From Streptomyces pseudovenezuelae (GTDB lineage Bacteria > Actinomycetota > Actinomycetes > Streptomycetales > Streptomycetaceae): a stretch of DNA of 64,000 nucleotides. Of the stretch, positions 30,037-40,629 are shown piece by piece; position 1 is the first letter of the stretch; each line of letters opens with the position of its first letter. Made by a program: the position numbers and the translations under genes. The DNA is taken from NCBI RefSeq assembly GCF_001513955.1, contig NZ_KQ948144.1:1423220-1487219 (forward strand), written 5' to 3'. The notes under the pieces are model-generated. The model did no database searches and was not told where the DNA came from. It saw nothing but the letters and a program-made list of their open reading frames with translations.

Positions 30037-31692
30037 ATGAACGCAGACGGCCGTACCAGGCTCAACCGGACGCCCGAGTGGACCGCGCTGGCCGAGCACC
30101 GCGAGGAGCTCGGCGAGGTGCGGCTCAGGGAGCTGTTCGCCGCCGATCCCGGGCGCGGTACCGGATACACCCTGCGGGTCGGCGACCTGTACGTCGACTA
30201 CTCCAAGCACCTGGTCACCGACGAGACACTGCGACTCCTGCGTGAACTCGCCGCCGCGACCGACGTCTTCGGGCTGCGGGACGCCATGTTCCGCGGCGAG
30301 AGAATCAACACGACCGAGGACCGGGCGGTGCTGCACACCGCGCTGCGCGCCCCGCGCGACGCCGTGATCGAGGTGGACGGGGAGAACGTCGTCCCGGGCG
30401 TGCACGCCGTCCTCGACAAGATGAGCGACTTCGCGAACCGGGTCCGCTCCGGCGAGCGGACCGGCCACACCGGCAGGCGGATCAAGAACGTCGTCAACAT
30501 CGGCATCGGCGGCTCCGACCTGGGCCCCGCGATGGCGTACGAGGTGCTGCGCGGCTTCACCGACCGCGACCTCACCGTCCGCTTCGTGTCCAACGTCGAC
30601 GGCGCCGACCTGCACGAGGCCGTCCGCGACCTGGACGCCGCCGAGACGCTGTTCGTCATCGCCTCCAAGACCTTCACCACCATCGAGACGATCACCAACG
30701 CCACCTCGGCCCGCGCGTGGCTGCTCAGCGAGCTGAAGGCCGGCCAGGAAGCCGTCGCCCGGCACTTCGTGGCCCTGTCGACCAACGCCGGGAAGGTGTC
30801 GGACTTCGGTATCGACCCGGACAACATGTTCGAGTTCTGGGACTGGGTCGGCGGCCGCTACTCCTACGACTCGGCAATCGGCCTCTCCCTGATGATCGCC
30901 ATCGGCCCCGACCGCTTCCGGGAGATGCTCGACGGCTTCCACCTCGTCGACGAGCACTTCCGCACCGCCCCGGCCGATTCCAACGTGCCTTTGCTGCTGG
31001 GCCTGTTGGGCGTCTGGTACGGCAACTTCCACGACGCCCAGTCCCACGCCGTGCTGCCGTACAGCCACTACCTGTCCAGGTTCGCCGCCTACCTGCAGCA
31101 GCTGGACATGGAGTCCAACGGCAAGTCGGTGGACCGGGACGGCAACCCGGTGGAGTGGCAGACCGGCCCGGTGGTGTGGGGAACCCCCGGCACCAACGGG
31201 CAGCACGCCTACTACCAGTTGATCCACCAGGGCACCAAGCTGATCCCGGCGGACTTCATCGGCTTCGCCGAGCCGGTCGCCGAGCTCTCCGACGGGCTCA
31301 AGGCCCAGCACGACCTGCTCATGGCGAACTTCTTCGCCCAGACCCAGGCGCTGGCCTTCGGCAAGACCCCGGACGAGGTGCGTGCGGAGGGGGTGGCCGA
31401 GGAGCTGGTCCCGCACAAGACGTTCCGGGGCAACCACCCGACGACGACGATCCTCGCGAAGGAACTCACCCCGTCCGTCCTCGGCCAGCTCATCGCCCTC
31501 TACGAGCACAAGGTGTTCGTCCAGGGCGCCGTCTGGAACATCGACTCCTTCGACCAGTGGGGCGTCGAACTCGGCAAGGTCCTCGCCCGGCGCGTCGAAC
31601 CGGCGCTCACCGAGGGCGCCGAGGTACCGGGCCTGGACGCGTCCACGAAGGCGCTGGTGGCGACGTACCGGGAGCTGCGCGGCAGGCAGTAG
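30037..31692 (+). CDS. pgi: glucose-6-phosphate isomerase
   Basis: A 551-residue enzyme interconverting glucose 6-phosphate and fructose 6-phosphate, linking the glycolytic genes to the pentose-phosphate operon that converges on it. I chose ATG 30037 ([18 protein letters not shown]); GAGAGAAGG lies about 13 nt before it. Signatures include [32 protein letters not shown] (phosphate binding), the catalytic GVWYGNF ... [27 protein letters not shown] block, [20 protein letters not shown] and the C-terminal catalytic Lys/His region FRGNHPTTT. Normal length and intact. Confidence 0.98.
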   Translation: MNADGRTRLNRTPEWTALAEHREELGEVRLRELFAADPGRGTGYTLRVGDLYVDYSKHLVTDETLRLLRELAAATDVFGLRDAMFRGERINTTEDRAVLHTALRAPRDAVIEVDGENVVPGVHAVLDKMSDFANRVRSGERTGHTGRRIKNVVNIGIGGSDLGPAMAYEVLRGFTDRDLTVRFVSNVDGADLHEAVRDLDAAETLFVIASKTFTTIETITNATSARAWLLSELKAGQEAVARHFVALSTNAGKVSDFGIDPDNMFEFWDWVGGRYSYDSAIGLSLMIAIGPDRFREMLDGFHLVDEHFRTAPADSNVPLLLGLLGVWYGNFHDAQSHAVLPYSHYLSRFAAYLQQLDMESNGKSVDRDGNPVEWQTGPVVWGTPGTNGQHAYYQLIHQGTKLIPADFIGFAEPVAELSDGLKAQHDLLMANFFAQTQALAFGKTPDEVRAEGVAEELVPHKTFRGNHPTTTILAKELTPSVLGQLIALYEHKVFVQGAVWNIDSFDQWGVELGKVLARRVEPALTEGAEVPGLDASTKALVATYRELRGRQ

Positions 31693-31774
31693 AACACCCC
31701 CGGCGGGAACTCCTGTGCGTTTTCTGTGCCCATGCCCTAGGGTCACGCTGAACCTGGGGAGACGCGAGGTACGG

Positions 31775-32542
31775 ATGAAGCAGGGGGGACGGGTCGCCGT
31801 GGCACTCACGGCGGCCCTGGTGGGGGCGGTGCTCGCGGGATGCGGGCAGCGGGGCGCGCCTCCCGAGGGCGCGTACAGCGCTCTGGGGAGCGTTCCGGAG
31901 AAGCTCGACCCCGACGGCACGACGATCACCGTCGGGAACCCGCACGCCACGGTGACGGTGCACCTCTACGAGGATCCGAGGTGCCCGGTGTGCGAGGAGT
32001 TCGAGTCCACCGGCGGCGGCCCGGAGCTGAAGGACGCGACCGTGCGGGGCGAGGCGAAGACCGAGTACACCCTGGCGTCCTTCCTGGACGACAGGCTCGG
32101 CGGCAGCGGCTCGAAGAAGGCGGTCAACGCCCTGCGGGCGGCGCTGGCTGAGGGCCGGTTCGCGGAGTACCACCAGGTGCTCTACCGCCACCAGCCCGAG
32201 GAGTCAGAGGACGGCTTCACCGACGAGCGCCTGCTCGAACTGGCCGAGCAGGTCGATGGGTTGCGGGGGCCGGCCTTCGACTCGGCGGTGAAGGACATGA
32301 AGTACAGGGTCTTCGTGCAGGCGTCCGAGAAGGCCTATGAGGAGGCCGGCGGCAGTGCGGCACCGGGGGGTCCGGGTACTCCGACCGTGGTGATCAACAC
32401 CGTGCGGATCCCGGCCGACTACAACGGGGTGCTCTTCGACGCTCCGGTGTTCGCGAACCTGCTCCGGCAGATCCGCGAGGCGCCGGGGGAGTGGGGAGCG
32501 TACGTCTTCCCAGACGTCACAGGGATGCCGGGCCTCTCCTGA
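31775..32542 (+). CDS. DsbA-like thioredoxin-domain lipoprotein
   Basis: A 255-residue extracytoplasmic protein. A basic N-terminus and hydrophobic segment lead to lipobox LAGC (lipidated C23). A thioredoxin/DsbA fold follows with the active-site CPVC (C70-C73) after TVTVHLYEDPR, and the cis-Pro loop GTPTVVINTVRIP near residue 208. Such proteins catalyse or shuffle disulfides in exported proteins in actinobacteria, with no DsbB or VKOR partner nearby. The start at ATG 31775 is fixed by the signal peptide. It converges on pgl, and its stop codon lies inside the loop of a terminator hairpin. Confidence 0.9.
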   Translation: MKQGGRVAVALTAALVGAVLAGCGQRGAPPEGAYSALGSVPEKLDPDGTTITVGNPHATVTVHLYEDPRCPVCEEFESTGGGPELKDATVRGEAKTEYTLASFLDDRLGGSGSKKAVNALRAALAEGRFAEYHQVLYRHQPEESEDGFTDERLLELAEQVDGLRGPAFDSAVKDMKYRVFVQASEKAYEEAGGSAAPGGPGTPTVVINTVRIPADYNGVLFDAPVFANLLRQIREAPGEWGAYVFPDVTGMPGLS

Positions 32543-32557
32543 GAGAGACCCGGCATC
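32524..32557. terminator. bidirectional terminator overlapping the stop codon of the DsbA-like gene
   Basis: GATGCCGGG and its complement, one mismatch, then a 5-bp CTCTC/GAGAG stem. The 4-nt loop CTGA (32539-32542) contains the TGA stop. It serves both convergent genes. Confidence 0.75.
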
Positions 32558-32580
32558 GACTGCGGTGCAGGGGACCGGCG

Positions 32581-33363
32581 TTACGACGAGGCCGGCGGGT
32601 ACAGCGAGCGTGGCAGCTGGGAGGCCGCCGCCGAGTCCAGCAGCCACAGGGTGCGGGCCCGGCCACGGGCCCCCGCCGCCGGGGCCTGGATCTCGCCCGC
32701 CCCGGACAGGGCGATCGCCGCGGCCTCCGCCTTGTCCTCACCGGCCGCGAGGAGCCAGACCTCGCGAGCCGCGCGGATCGCGGGCAGGGTCAACGACACC
32801 CGGGTGGGCGGGGGCTTCGGGGCCCCGTGCACACCGACGACCGTGCGCTCGGTCTCCCGTACCGCGGGGTGTTCCGGGAACAGGGACGCCACGTGGGTGT
32901 CCGGGCCGACGCCCAGCATCAGGACGTCGAAGGTCGGGACCGCGCCGTGGTTCTCGGGAGCGGCCGCACGGGCCAGCTCCTCGGCGTAGGCCGCCGCCGC
33001 GGCCTCGACGTCGTCCCCGTGGGGGCCGTCCGACACGGGCATGGTGTGCACGCGCTTCGGGTCCAGGGGGACGGCGTCGAGCAGGGCCTCGCGGGCCTGT
33101 GTGTCATTGCGTTCCGGGTCGCCCTCGGGCAGGTAGCGCTCGTCGCCCCACCACAGCTCCAGGCGGCCCCAGTCGACGGCGTCCCGGGCGGGCGCCGCGG
33201 CCAGGGCGGCCAGCAGGCCGTTGCCGTTGCGGCCGCCCGTGAGGACCACCGACGCCGAGCCCCGGGAGGCCTGGGCGTCCACGATCTTGGTGATCAGACG
33301 GGCCGCGGCGGCCTGGGCCATCAGTTCCTTGTCGTGGTGCACGACCAGTTGCGGGGTGCTCAC
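32581..33363 (-). CDS. pgl: 6-phosphogluconolactonase
   Basis: A 260-residue enzyme hydrolysing 6-phosphogluconolactone in the oxidative pentose-phosphate pathway (DevB/NagB fold). The GTG at 33363 (STPQLVVHHDKELMAQAAAARL) overlaps the opcA stop as GTGA, so the genes are translationally coupled; the longer open frame is opcA DNA. Family motifs are SVVLTGGRNGNGLL (phosphate loop), WWGDERYLPEGDPERND and DVLMLGVGPDTHVASLFPEHPA with the catalytic His. It is the last gene of the tkt-tal-zwf-opcA-pgl operon. Confidence 0.97.
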   Translation of the reverse strand: MSTPQLVVHHDKELMAQAAAARLITKIVDAQASRGSASVVLTGGRNGNGLLAALAAAPARDAVDWGRLELWWGDERYLPEGDPERNDTQAREALLDAVPLDPKRVHTMPVSDGPHGDDVEAAAAAYAEELARAAAPENHGAVPTFDVLMLGVGPDTHVASLFPEHPAVRETERTVVGVHGAPKPPPTRVSLTLPAIRAAREVWLLAAGEDKAEAAAIALSGAGEIQAPAAGARGRARTLWLLDSAAASQLPRSLYPPASS

Positions 33364-34487
33364 TTCGCCGCCTTCCCGCCACCGGACAGGCCGGAGGGGA
33401 CCGGCTTCAGTGCCGGCGGCTTCGCCGCCTCCGGTGCGGAAGCTTTCGCAGGAGCCTCGCCGACGGCCGGTTCTCCTTTGGCCGCCGGTCCCTCCGGGGC
33501 AGCTTCCACGGGAGGCGCGACCGGCTGCTCCTGCTTCTCCGCAGCCTCCGCGGGCCCGTTCGACACGTTCAGCCGGTGCACCCCGAACCGCAGCGCTGAG
33601 GCGTACGTGTCGTCGGGGTCCAGCCTGCGCAGCTCCTCCGCGATCAGCTCGGCCGTGTCCCGGCGCTTGAGCGCCACCGCACGGTCCGGCTGCCCCTGGA
33701 TGGAGAGCGTGGCGAGCGAGCCGTCCGCACGGTCCAGCACGATCGGACCGCTGTCCGTGTGCATCCGCACCGCCGTGAGGCCGGGACCGCTCGACAGCGA
33801 CCGCTTCACCGGCACGTCCAGCCGGTCCGCCAGCCACATCGCCAGCAGCTCACAGCTCGGGTTGAACTCCTCGCCCTCCACCTCGACGGCCGCCACCTCG
33901 CAGGTGACCTGGTCGAGCGCGGCGGCCAGCATCGAGCGCCAGGGCGTGATGCGGGTCCAGGACAGGTCGGTGTCGCCCGGCGTGTAGGTGTCCGCGCGCG
34001 CCGTCAGCTCGCGCACCGGCTGCTCGGAGGAGTACGTGTCGGTGACCCGACGCTGGGCGAGCGCCCCGAGCGGGTCCCCGGCCGGGTCGAGCGGCGCGTC
34101 CACCGGCCACCAGACGACGACGGGCGCGTCCGGCAGCAGCAGCGGAAGGACCACCGACTGGGCGTGGTCCACGATCTCGCCGTACAGCCGCAGCACCACC
34201 GTCTCACCGGTGCCCGCCTCCGCGCCCACCCGCACCTCGGCGTCGAGGCGGGACTGGGTGCGGTCACGGGCACTGCGCGACACCCGCTTGATGACCACCA
34301 GCGTGCGCGAGGGGTGCTCGCGGGACGCGTCGTTGGCGGCCTTGAGGGCGTCGTAGGCGTTCTCCTCGTCCGTGACGATGACCAGCGTGAGCACCATGCC
34401 GACGGCCGGTGTGCCGATGGCCCGGCGCGCCTTGACCAGCGCCTTGTTGATCTTGCTGGCGGTGGTGTCGGTGAGGTCTGTCTTCAT
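33360..34487 (-). CDS. opcA: glucose-6-phosphate dehydrogenase assembly protein OpcA
   Basis: A 375-residue actinobacterial/cyanobacterial partner needed for full activity and oligomerisation of glucose-6-phosphate dehydrogenase. It begins MKTDLTDTTASKINKALVKARR and contains LTLVIVTDEENAYDALKAANDASREHPSR and VVWWPVDAPLDPAGDPLGALAQRRVTDTYSS, typical of the family. The last ~70 residues form a low-complexity Ala/Pro/Glu tail (after VHRLNVSNGPAEAAEKQ) that is probably disordered. The start codon overlaps the zwf stop and the stop overlaps the pgl start, so the three products are likely made in fixed ratio. Confidence 0.97.
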   Translation of the reverse strand: MKTDLTDTTASKINKALVKARRAIGTPAVGMVLTLVIVTDEENAYDALKAANDASREHPSRTLVVIKRVSRSARDRTQSRLDAEVRVGAEAGTGETVVLRLYGEIVDHAQSVVLPLLLPDAPVVVWWPVDAPLDPAGDPLGALAQRRVTDTYSSEQPVRELTARADTYTPGDTDLSWTRITPWRSMLAAALDQVTCEVAAVEVEGEEFNPSCELLAMWLADRLDVPVKRSLSSGPGLTAVRMHTDSGPIVLDRADGSLATLSIQGQPDRAVALKRRDTAELIAEELRRLDPDDTYASALRFGVHRLNVSNGPAEAAEKQEQPVAPPVEAAPEGPAAKGEPAVGEAPAKASAPEAAKPPALKPVPSGLSGGGKAAK

Positions 34488-36007
34488 GGCCGGCGCCAGC
34501 TCCGTCCCTCTCGTGCGAGCATTTCGTCGGCCTCGACCGGGCCCCAGGTACCGGAGGGGTACTGGGCGGGCTTGCCGTGCGTGTCCCAGTACTCCTCGAT
34601 CGGGTCGAGGATCTTCCAGGACAGCTCGACCTCCTCCGTGCGGGGGAAGAGGTTGGAGTCGCCGAGCAGCACGTCGAGGATCAGGCGCTCGTACGCCTCG
34701 GGCGAGGACTCCGTGAACGACTCGCCGTAGGCGAAGTCCATGGACACGTCCCGGATCTCCATCGAGGTGCCCGGCACCTTGGAGCCGAAGCGGACGGTGA
34801 CGCCCTCGTCGGGCTGGACGCGGATGACGATCGCGTTGGAGCCGAGCTCCTCGGTGGCCGTCGTGTCGAAGGGGGAGTGCGGCGCCCGCTGGAAGACCAC
34901 CGCGATCTCGGTGACCCGGCGGCCGAGGCGTTTGCCGGTGCGCAGATAGAACGGCACCCCGGCCCAGCGGCGGTTGTCGATCTCCACCTTGATGGCCGCG
35001 TAGGTGTCGGTCTTGGACTGCGGGTCGATGCCGTCTTCCTGGAGGTAGCCGACCGCCTTCTCGCCGCCCTGCCAGCCCGCCGCGTACTGTCCGCGCACGG
35101 TGTTCCGGCCCAGGTCCTTCGGCAGCTTCACCGCGCCGAGCACCTTGGTCTTCTCCGCGGCCAGCGCGTCCGCGTCGAAGGAGGCCGGCTCCTCCATGGC
35201 GGTGAGGGCCATGAGCTGGAGCAGGTGGTTCTGGATGACGTCACGGGCGGCGCCGATGCCGTCGTAGTAGCCGGCCCGGCCGCCGATGCCGATGTCCTCG
35301 GCCATGGTGATCTGCACGTGGTCCACGAAGGACCGGTTCCAGATCGGTTCGAACATCGTGTTGGCGAAGCGCAGCGCCAGGATGTTCTGGACGGTCTCCT
35401 TGCCCAGGTAGTGGTCGATGCGGAAGACCTGGTCCGGGGCGAAGACCTCCTCGACGGTCGCGTTGAGCTCCTCGGCCGACTTGAGGTTGTGGCCGAAGGG
35501 CTTCTCGATGACCGCGCGGCGCCAGGAGCCGCTCGACTGGTCGGCCAGCCGGTGCTTCTTCAGCTGCTGGATGACCACGGGGAAGGCGGACGGCGGCACG
35601 GACAGGTAGAAGGCGAAGTTGCCGCCGGTGCCCTGTGCCTTGTCGAGTTCGTCGATGGTGTCGCGCAGCCGCTCGAACGAGTCGTCGTCGTCGAAGGTGC
35701 CCTGGACGAAGCGCATCCCCTGGATGAGCTGCTGCCAGACCTCCTCGCGGAACGGTGTCCTGGCGTGCTCCTTGACGGCGTCGTGGACGACCTCCGCGAA
35801 GTCCTCGTTCTCCCAGTCCCGCCGTGCGAAGCCGACCAGCGAGAAGCCCGGCGGCAACAGACCCCGGTTCGCGAGGTCGTACACGGCGGGCATGAGCTTC
35901 TTTCGTGACAAATCGCCCGTGACGCCGAAGATGACCAGGCCCGACGGCCCCGCGATACGCGGGAGCCGTCGGTCGGCAGGGTCACGCAGCGGATTGCTGC
36001 TCGACAA
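34484..36007 (-). CDS. zwf: glucose-6-phosphate 1-dehydrogenase
   Basis: A 507-residue NADP-dependent enzyme opening the oxidative pentose-phosphate pathway. The start is a TTG at 36007 (SSSNPLRDPADRRLPRIAGPSGLVIFGVTGDL), supported by GGAGGG 8 nt upstream that lies within the last codons of tal; the longer frame is tal DNA. The Rossmann motif is GVTGDLSRKKLMPAVYDL, the active-site block is RIDHYLGKETVQN with its Lys and His, and VPFYLRTGKRLGRR is in the C-terminal domain. It starts 4 nt after the tal stop and overlaps opcA downstream. Confidence 0.97.
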   Translation of the reverse strand: MSSSNPLRDPADRRLPRIAGPSGLVIFGVTGDLSRKKLMPAVYDLANRGLLPPGFSLVGFARRDWENEDFAEVVHDAVKEHARTPFREEVWQQLIQGMRFVQGTFDDDDSFERLRDTIDELDKAQGTGGNFAFYLSVPPSAFPVVIQQLKKHRLADQSSGSWRRAVIEKPFGHNLKSAEELNATVEEVFAPDQVFRIDHYLGKETVQNILALRFANTMFEPIWNRSFVDHVQITMAEDIGIGGRAGYYDGIGAARDVIQNHLLQLMALTAMEEPASFDADALAAEKTKVLGAVKLPKDLGRNTVRGQYAAGWQGGEKAVGYLQEDGIDPQSKTDTYAAIKVEIDNRRWAGVPFYLRTGKRLGRRVTEIAVVFQRAPHSPFDTTATEELGSNAIVIRVQPDEGVTVRFGSKVPGTSMEIRDVSMDFAYGESFTESSPEAYERLILDVLLGDSNLFPRTEEVELSWKILDPIEEYWDTHGKPAQYPSGTWGPVEADEMLAREGRSWRRP

Positions 36008-36011
36008 GATT

Positions 36012-37130
36012 TCAGCCCTCCGAGGGGGCGAGGCGCTGGAGCTCCGCCTCGGTCGACTTGAGCAGGTCGTTCCAGGAGGCCTCGAACTTCTCGACGCCCT
36101 CGTCCTCAAGGAGCTGCACGACCTCGTCGTAGGAGATCCCGAGCTTCTCGACGGCGTCGAGTTCCGCGCGGGCCTGCTCGTACGTGCCGGCGATCGCGTT
36201 ACCGCGGATCTGGCCGCTCTCCTCGGTCGCCTGGAGCGTGGCCTCCGGCATGGTGTTCACCGTGTTGGGCGCCACCAGTTCGTCGACGTACAGGGTCGCC
36301 TTGTAGGCCTTGTCCTTGACGCCGGTCGAGGCCCACAGCGGACGCTGCTTGTTCGCGCCGGCGTTCTCCAGCTTCGACCAGCGCTCGCCCGAGAAGACCT
36401 CCTCGTACGCCTGGTAGGCGAGGCGGGCGTTGGCGACGCCGGCCTTGCCGCGGGCGGCCTTGGCCTCGTCGGTGCCGAGCGCGTCGATGCGCTTGTCGAT
36501 CTCGGTGTCCACGCGGGACACGAAGAAGGACGCCACGGAGTGGATCTTCGACAGGTCCAGACCCCGCTCCTTGGCCTTCTCCAGGCCGGCCAGGTAGGCG
36601 TCCATGACCTCGCGGTAGCGCTCCAGCGAGAAGATCAGCGTGACGTTGACGCTGATCCCGAGGCCGATGACGTCGGTGATCGCCGGGATGCCCGCGCGGG
36701 TGGCCGGGATCTTGATGAGGGTGTTGGGACGGTCGACGAGCCAGGCGAGCTGCTTGGCCTCGGCGACGGTCGCCTTCTCGTTGTGCGCCAGGCGCGGGTC
36801 GACCTCGATCGACACGCGGCCGTCCTGACCGCCGGTGGCGTCGAAGACCGGGCGCAGGATGTCGGCGGCGTCGCGGACGTCCGCCGTGGTGATCATGCGG
36901 ATGGCCTCTTCGACCGTGACCTTGCGGGCGGCGAGGTCGGACAGCTGCTGGTCGTAGCCGTCGCCCTCGGAGATCGCCTTCTGGAAGATCGAGGGGTTGG
37001 TGGTGACGCCCACGACGTGCTGCTGGTCGATCAGCTCGGCGAGGTTGCCGGACGTGATCCGCTTGCGCGACAGGTCGTCCAGCCAGATCGCCACGCCTTC
37101 CTCGGAGAGGCGCTTGAGTGCGTCTGTCAT
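36012..37130 (-). CDS. tal: transaldolase
   Basis: A 372-residue enzyme of the long actinobacterial transaldolase type (TalB/TalAB-like), moving a three-carbon unit between sugar phosphates. The Schiff-base Lys region is [21 protein letters not shown], preceded by [12 protein letters not shown] and followed by [30 protein letters not shown] lies 9 nt before the ATG. It is second in the operon behind tkt (33-nt gap) and 4 nt before zwf. Confidence 0.97.
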   Translation of the reverse strand: MTDALKRLSEEGVAIWLDDLSRKRITSGNLAELIDQQHVVGVTTNPSIFQKAISEGDGYDQQLSDLAARKVTVEEAIRMITTADVRDAADILRPVFDATGGQDGRVSIEVDPRLAHNEKATVAEAKQLAWLVDRPNTLIKIPATRAGIPAITDVIGLGISVNVTLIFSLERYREVMDAYLAGLEKAKERGLDLSKIHSVASFFVSRVDTEIDKRIDALGTDEAKAARGKAGVANARLAYQAYEEVFSGERWSKLENAGANKQRPLWASTGVKDKAYKATLYVDELVAPNTVNTMPEATLQATEESGQIRGNAIAGTYEQARAELDAVEKLGISYDEVVQLLEDEGVEKFEASWNDLLKSTEAELQRLAPSEG

Positions 37131-37163
37131 GGAATTACATCTCCTACGTGTCGTATGTGAGCG

Positions 37164-39266
37164 TCAGCGCTGGGCGGCGGCGAGAGATTCCCGTGCCTTG
37201 GCGGCCACGTTCTCGCCAGTGAAGCCGAACTCCTGGAAGAGGACCTTGCCGTCCGCGGAAGCACCGAAGTGCTCCAGGGAAACGATGCGACCGGCGTCCC
37301 CCACGTACTTGTGCCAGGTGAGACCGATACCCGCCTCGACCGCGACCCGGGCCCTCACGGACGGGGGCAGGACGCTGTCCCGGTACCCCTGGTCCTGCTC
37401 CTCGAACCACTCCACGCACGGCATGGAGACGACGCGGGTCGGCACCCCGTCGGCCTGGAGCTGCTCACGCGCCTCGACGGCCACGTGCACCTCGGAACCG
37501 GTGGCGATCAGGATGACCTGCGGCGCGGCGCTCTGCCCTTCGGGCCCTTCGGCCTCGAACAGGACGTAACCGCCCTTGACCGCGTCCTCGTTGCCCTCGT
37601 ACGTCGGCACGCCCTGACGGGTCAGCGCCAGACCGTGCGGGGCACCCTTGCCGAACTCCTTGGTCCAGCGACCCAGGATCTCGCGCCAGGCGATCGCGGT
37701 CTCGTTGGCGTCCGCCGGGCGGACCACGTTCAGACCGGGGATCGCGCGCAGCGAGGCGATGTGCTCGACCGGCTGGTGCGTCGGGCCGTCCTCGCCCAGA
37801 CCGATGGAGTCGTGCGTCCACACGTACGTCACCGGCAGGTGCATCAACGCCGAGAGCCGGACGGCGTTGCGCATGTAGTCGGAGAAGACGAGGAACGTAC
37901 CGCCGTAGATACGCGTGTTTCCGTGCAGCGCGATGCCGTTCATCTCCGCGGCCATGGAGTGCTCGCGGATACCGAAGTGGATCGTGCGGCCGTACGGGTC
38001 CGCCTCCGGGAGCGGGTTGTCCGCCGGGAGGAAGGAGCTGTTCTTGTCGATCGTCGTGTTGTTCGAGCCCGCGAGGTCGGCGGAGCCGCCCCACAGCTCG
38101 GGGATCACGGCGCCGAGAGCCTGGAGGACCTTGCCGGACGCGGCACGCGTGGCGACGCCCTTGCCGGGCTCGAAGACCGGGATCGCCGACTCCCAGTCCT
38201 TGGGCAGCTCACCCGCGGCGATCCGCTCGAACTCGGCCGCGCGCTCGGGGTTGTTGTTGCGCCACTCCTGGAAGGACTTCTCCCACTCGGCGCGGGCCTG
38301 CCGGCCGCGCTCCAGCGCGCCGCGGGTGTGGCCGATGACCTCGTCGGAGACCTCGAAGGACTGCTCCGGGTCGAAGCCCAGCACCCGCTTGGTGGCCGCG
38401 ACCTCGTCGTCGCCGAGCGCCGAGCCGTGCGCGGCCTCGGTGTTCTGGGCGTTCGGGGCGGGCCAGGCGATGATCGAGCGCATCGCGATGAAGGACGGCT
38501 TGTCGGTGACCGCCTTGGCCTTCTGGATCGCCTCGAAGATCGCGACCGGGTCGAGGTCGCCGTTGGCCTGCGGCTCGACCCGCTGGACGTGCCAGCCGTA
38601 CGCCTCGTACCGCTTGACGGTGTCCTCGGACACGGCCGTCTCGGTGTCGCCCTCGATCGAGATGTGGTTGTCGTCCCACAGCAGGATCAGGTTGCCGAGC
38701 TGCTGGTGGCCGGCCATCGAGGACGCCTCGGCGGAGATGCCCTCCTGGAGGCAGCCGTCACCGGCGATGGCGAAGACGAAGTGGTCGAAGGGGGAGGTGC
38801 CCTCGGGGGCCTCCGGGTCGAACAGACCGCGCTCGTAGCGGGCGGCCATCGCCATGCCGACCGCGTTGGCGACACCCTGGCCGAGCGGGCCGGTGGTGGT
38901 CTCCACGCCCTTGGTGTGGCCGTACTCCGGGTGACCCGGGGTCTTGGAGCCCCAGGTGCGGAACGACTTGAGGTCGTCCAGCTCCAGGCCGAAACCGGCC
39001 AGGTACAGCTGGGTGTAGAGGGTCAGGGACGAGTGGCCGGCGGACAGCACGAAGCGGTCGCGCCCGACCCAGTCGGGGTCGGCCGGGTCGTGCCGCATCA
39101 CCTTCTGGAAGAGGGTGTAGGCGGCGGGAGCCAGGCTCATCGCCGTACCGGGATGGCCGTTGCCGACCTTCTGTACGGCGTCGGCGGCCAGGACGCGGGC
39201 GGTGTCGACGGCCCGCTGGTCCAACTCGGTCCACTCGAGGTCTGTGGTGGTCGGCTTGGTGCTCAC
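37164..39266 (-). CDS. tkt: transketolase
   Basis: A 700-residue thiamine-diphosphate enzyme transferring two-carbon units in the pentose-phosphate pathway. The GTG start ([16 protein letters not shown]) follows GGAGAGGAG. Features are [17 protein letters not shown] at the N-terminus, the ThDP/Mg motif [54 protein letters not shown], and the C-terminal phosphate-binding segment. First gene of the leftward operon tkt-tal-zwf-opcA-pgl; its promoter lies in the 359-bp divergent region shared with ctaB. Confidence 0.98.
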   Translation of the reverse strand: MSTKPTTTDLEWTELDQRAVDTARVLAADAVQKVGNGHPGTAMSLAPAAYTLFQKVMRHDPADPDWVGRDRFVLSAGHSSLTLYTQLYLAGFGLELDDLKSFRTWGSKTPGHPEYGHTKGVETTTGPLGQGVANAVGMAMAARYERGLFDPEAPEGTSPFDHFVFAIAGDGCLQEGISAEASSMAGHQQLGNLILLWDDNHISIEGDTETAVSEDTVKRYEAYGWHVQRVEPQANGDLDPVAIFEAIQKAKAVTDKPSFIAMRSIIAWPAPNAQNTEAAHGSALGDDEVAATKRVLGFDPEQSFEVSDEVIGHTRGALERGRQARAEWEKSFQEWRNNNPERAAEFERIAAGELPKDWESAIPVFEPGKGVATRAASGKVLQALGAVIPELWGGSADLAGSNNTTIDKNSSFLPADNPLPEADPYGRTIHFGIREHSMAAEMNGIALHGNTRIYGGTFLVFSDYMRNAVRLSALMHLPVTYVWTHDSIGLGEDGPTHQPVEHIASLRAIPGLNVVRPADANETAIAWREILGRWTKEFGKGAPHGLALTRQGVPTYEGNEDAVKGGYVLFEAEGPEGQSAAPQVILIATGSEVHVAVEAREQLQADGVPTRVVSMPCVEWFEEQDQGYRDSVLPPSVRARVAVEAGIGLTWHKYVGDAGRIVSLEHFGASADGKVLFQEFGFTGENVAAKARESLAAAQR

Positions 39267-39625
39267 CCTGGGTCAGGGCTCCTCTCCACATGTCACGCAT
39301 GTCGAAATGCCGGTGCACGGGACGCCCGGCCGTTGTCGAGCCTACCCCCGCAAGTACGTGCGTTTTTTCGAGTCATTCCAGACTGCCGGGCCACGCGGGG
39401 ATCCGCCTCCCGACTGGCCCGGACCGCACTTGGCAACTGAATACGCAGCCGCTCGTCCGAGTGCTCAACCGAGTGGGACCGAGCTCTTGCGGGGGCGTCC
39501 CCGGACACGACCCGACCCCCGCGAATGTCGGGGTATGGGCAACGTCTACAGTGGCGTGGTACGCGCGAGCCTTTACCGGGACTTCACACGGCTGGGCTTG
39601 CTGGGATGTCTCTGTAGGGGTGTGC
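39267..39625. promoter_or_regulatory. divergent promoter region between tkt and ctaB
   Basis: These 359 bp hold no convincing gene. On the minus strand a TAGGCT (39338-39343) preceded by G-rich sequence could be the tkt -10. On the plus strand TACAGT (39547-39552), 15 bp after TGTCGG, could be a ctaB promoter element. Neither assignment is strong. The region also contains a run of six T residues at 39363-39368, which is unusual for this DNA. Confidence 0.35.
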
Positions 39626-40573
39626 GTGACGGCCGTCGAATCCCGTCCAGCCGGAGTGCTGGGGGAGAGCAAGAGCTCGAGTCACCGGCCGTTCGGGGCC
39701 CGTGTCAAGGCATTCGTGGCGCTGACCAAGCCCCGGATCATCGAGCTGCTGCTCATCACCACCGTTCCGGTGATGTTCCTGGCGCAGCAGGGCGTGCCCG
39801 ACCTGAAGCTGGTGCTGCTCACCTGCCTCGGCGGATACCTGTCCGCGGGCGGGGCCAACGCGCTCAACATGTACATCGACCGCGACATCGACGCGCTCAT
39901 GGACCGCACCTCGCAGCGGCCCCTGGTCACCGGCATGGTGTCGCCGCGCGAGTGCCTGGCCTTCGGCATCACGCTGGCGGTCGTCTCGACGCTGCTGTTC
40001 GGCCTCACCGTCAACTGGCTGAGCGCCTGGCTCTCCCTCGGCGCGCTCCTCTTCTACGTCGTCGTCTACACGATGATCCTCAAGCGCCGTACCTCGCAGA
40101 ACATCGTGTGGGGCGGCATCGCGGGCTGCCTGCCGGTCCTGATCGGCTGGTCGGCGGTCACGAACTCCATGTCGTGGGCGCCGGTCGTCCTCTTCCTCGT
40201 CATGTTCTTCTGGACGCCGCCGCACTACTGGCCGCTGTCCATGAAGGTGCGCGAGGACTACGCGCGCGTGGGCGTCCCGATGCTGCCCGTGGTCGCCTCC
40301 AACAAGGTGGTCGCCAAGCAGATCGTCATCTACAGCTGGGTGATGGTCGGCGTCTCGCTGCTGCTCACCCCGCTCGGCTACACCGGCTGGTTCTACACGG
40401 CGGTCGCGCTGCTCGCGGGCGGCTTCTGGCTCTGGGAGGCGCACGGCCTGCAGAACCGCGCCAAGGCCGAGGTGACGGGCGCGAAGCTCAAGGAGATGCG
40501 GCTGTTCCACTGGTCGATCACCTATGTGTCGATCCTCTTCCTCGCGGTGGCGGTGGACCCCTTCCTGAGGTAG
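39626..40573 (+). CDS. ctaB: protoheme IX farnesyltransferase (heme O synthase)
   Basis: A 315-residue UbiA-family membrane prenyltransferase that farnesylates heme B to heme O for cytochrome oxidase. I used GTG 39626 ([18 protein letters not shown]), close behind GTAGGGG; a GTG two codons earlier is also possible, and the long upstream open frame lacks similarity. The polyprenyl-diphosphate motif [17 protein letters not shown] and the conserved HYWPLSMK segment ([11 protein letters not shown]) are present, with about nine hydrophobic helices. It is separated from ctaA by two genes, as I recall for other Streptomyces. Confidence 0.96.
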   Translation: MTAVESRPAGVLGESKSSSHRPFGARVKAFVALTKPRIIELLLITTVPVMFLAQQGVPDLKLVLLTCLGGYLSAGGANALNMYIDRDIDALMDRTSQRPLVTGMVSPRECLAFGITLAVVSTLLFGLTVNWLSAWLSLGALLFYVVVYTMILKRRTSQNIVWGGIAGCLPVLIGWSAVTNSMSWAPVVLFLVMFFWTPPHYWPLSMKVREDYARVGVPMLPVVASNKVVAKQIVIYSWVMVGVSLLLTPLGYTGWFYTAVALLAGGFWLWEAHGLQNRAKAEVTGAKLKEMRLFHWSITYVSILFLAVAVDPFLR

Positions 40574-40629
40574 GGCCTGAGGCAAGGGTCACGTCGCCGC
40601 CCCCTCTACTCGTCGGTAGCATCCTGGTC

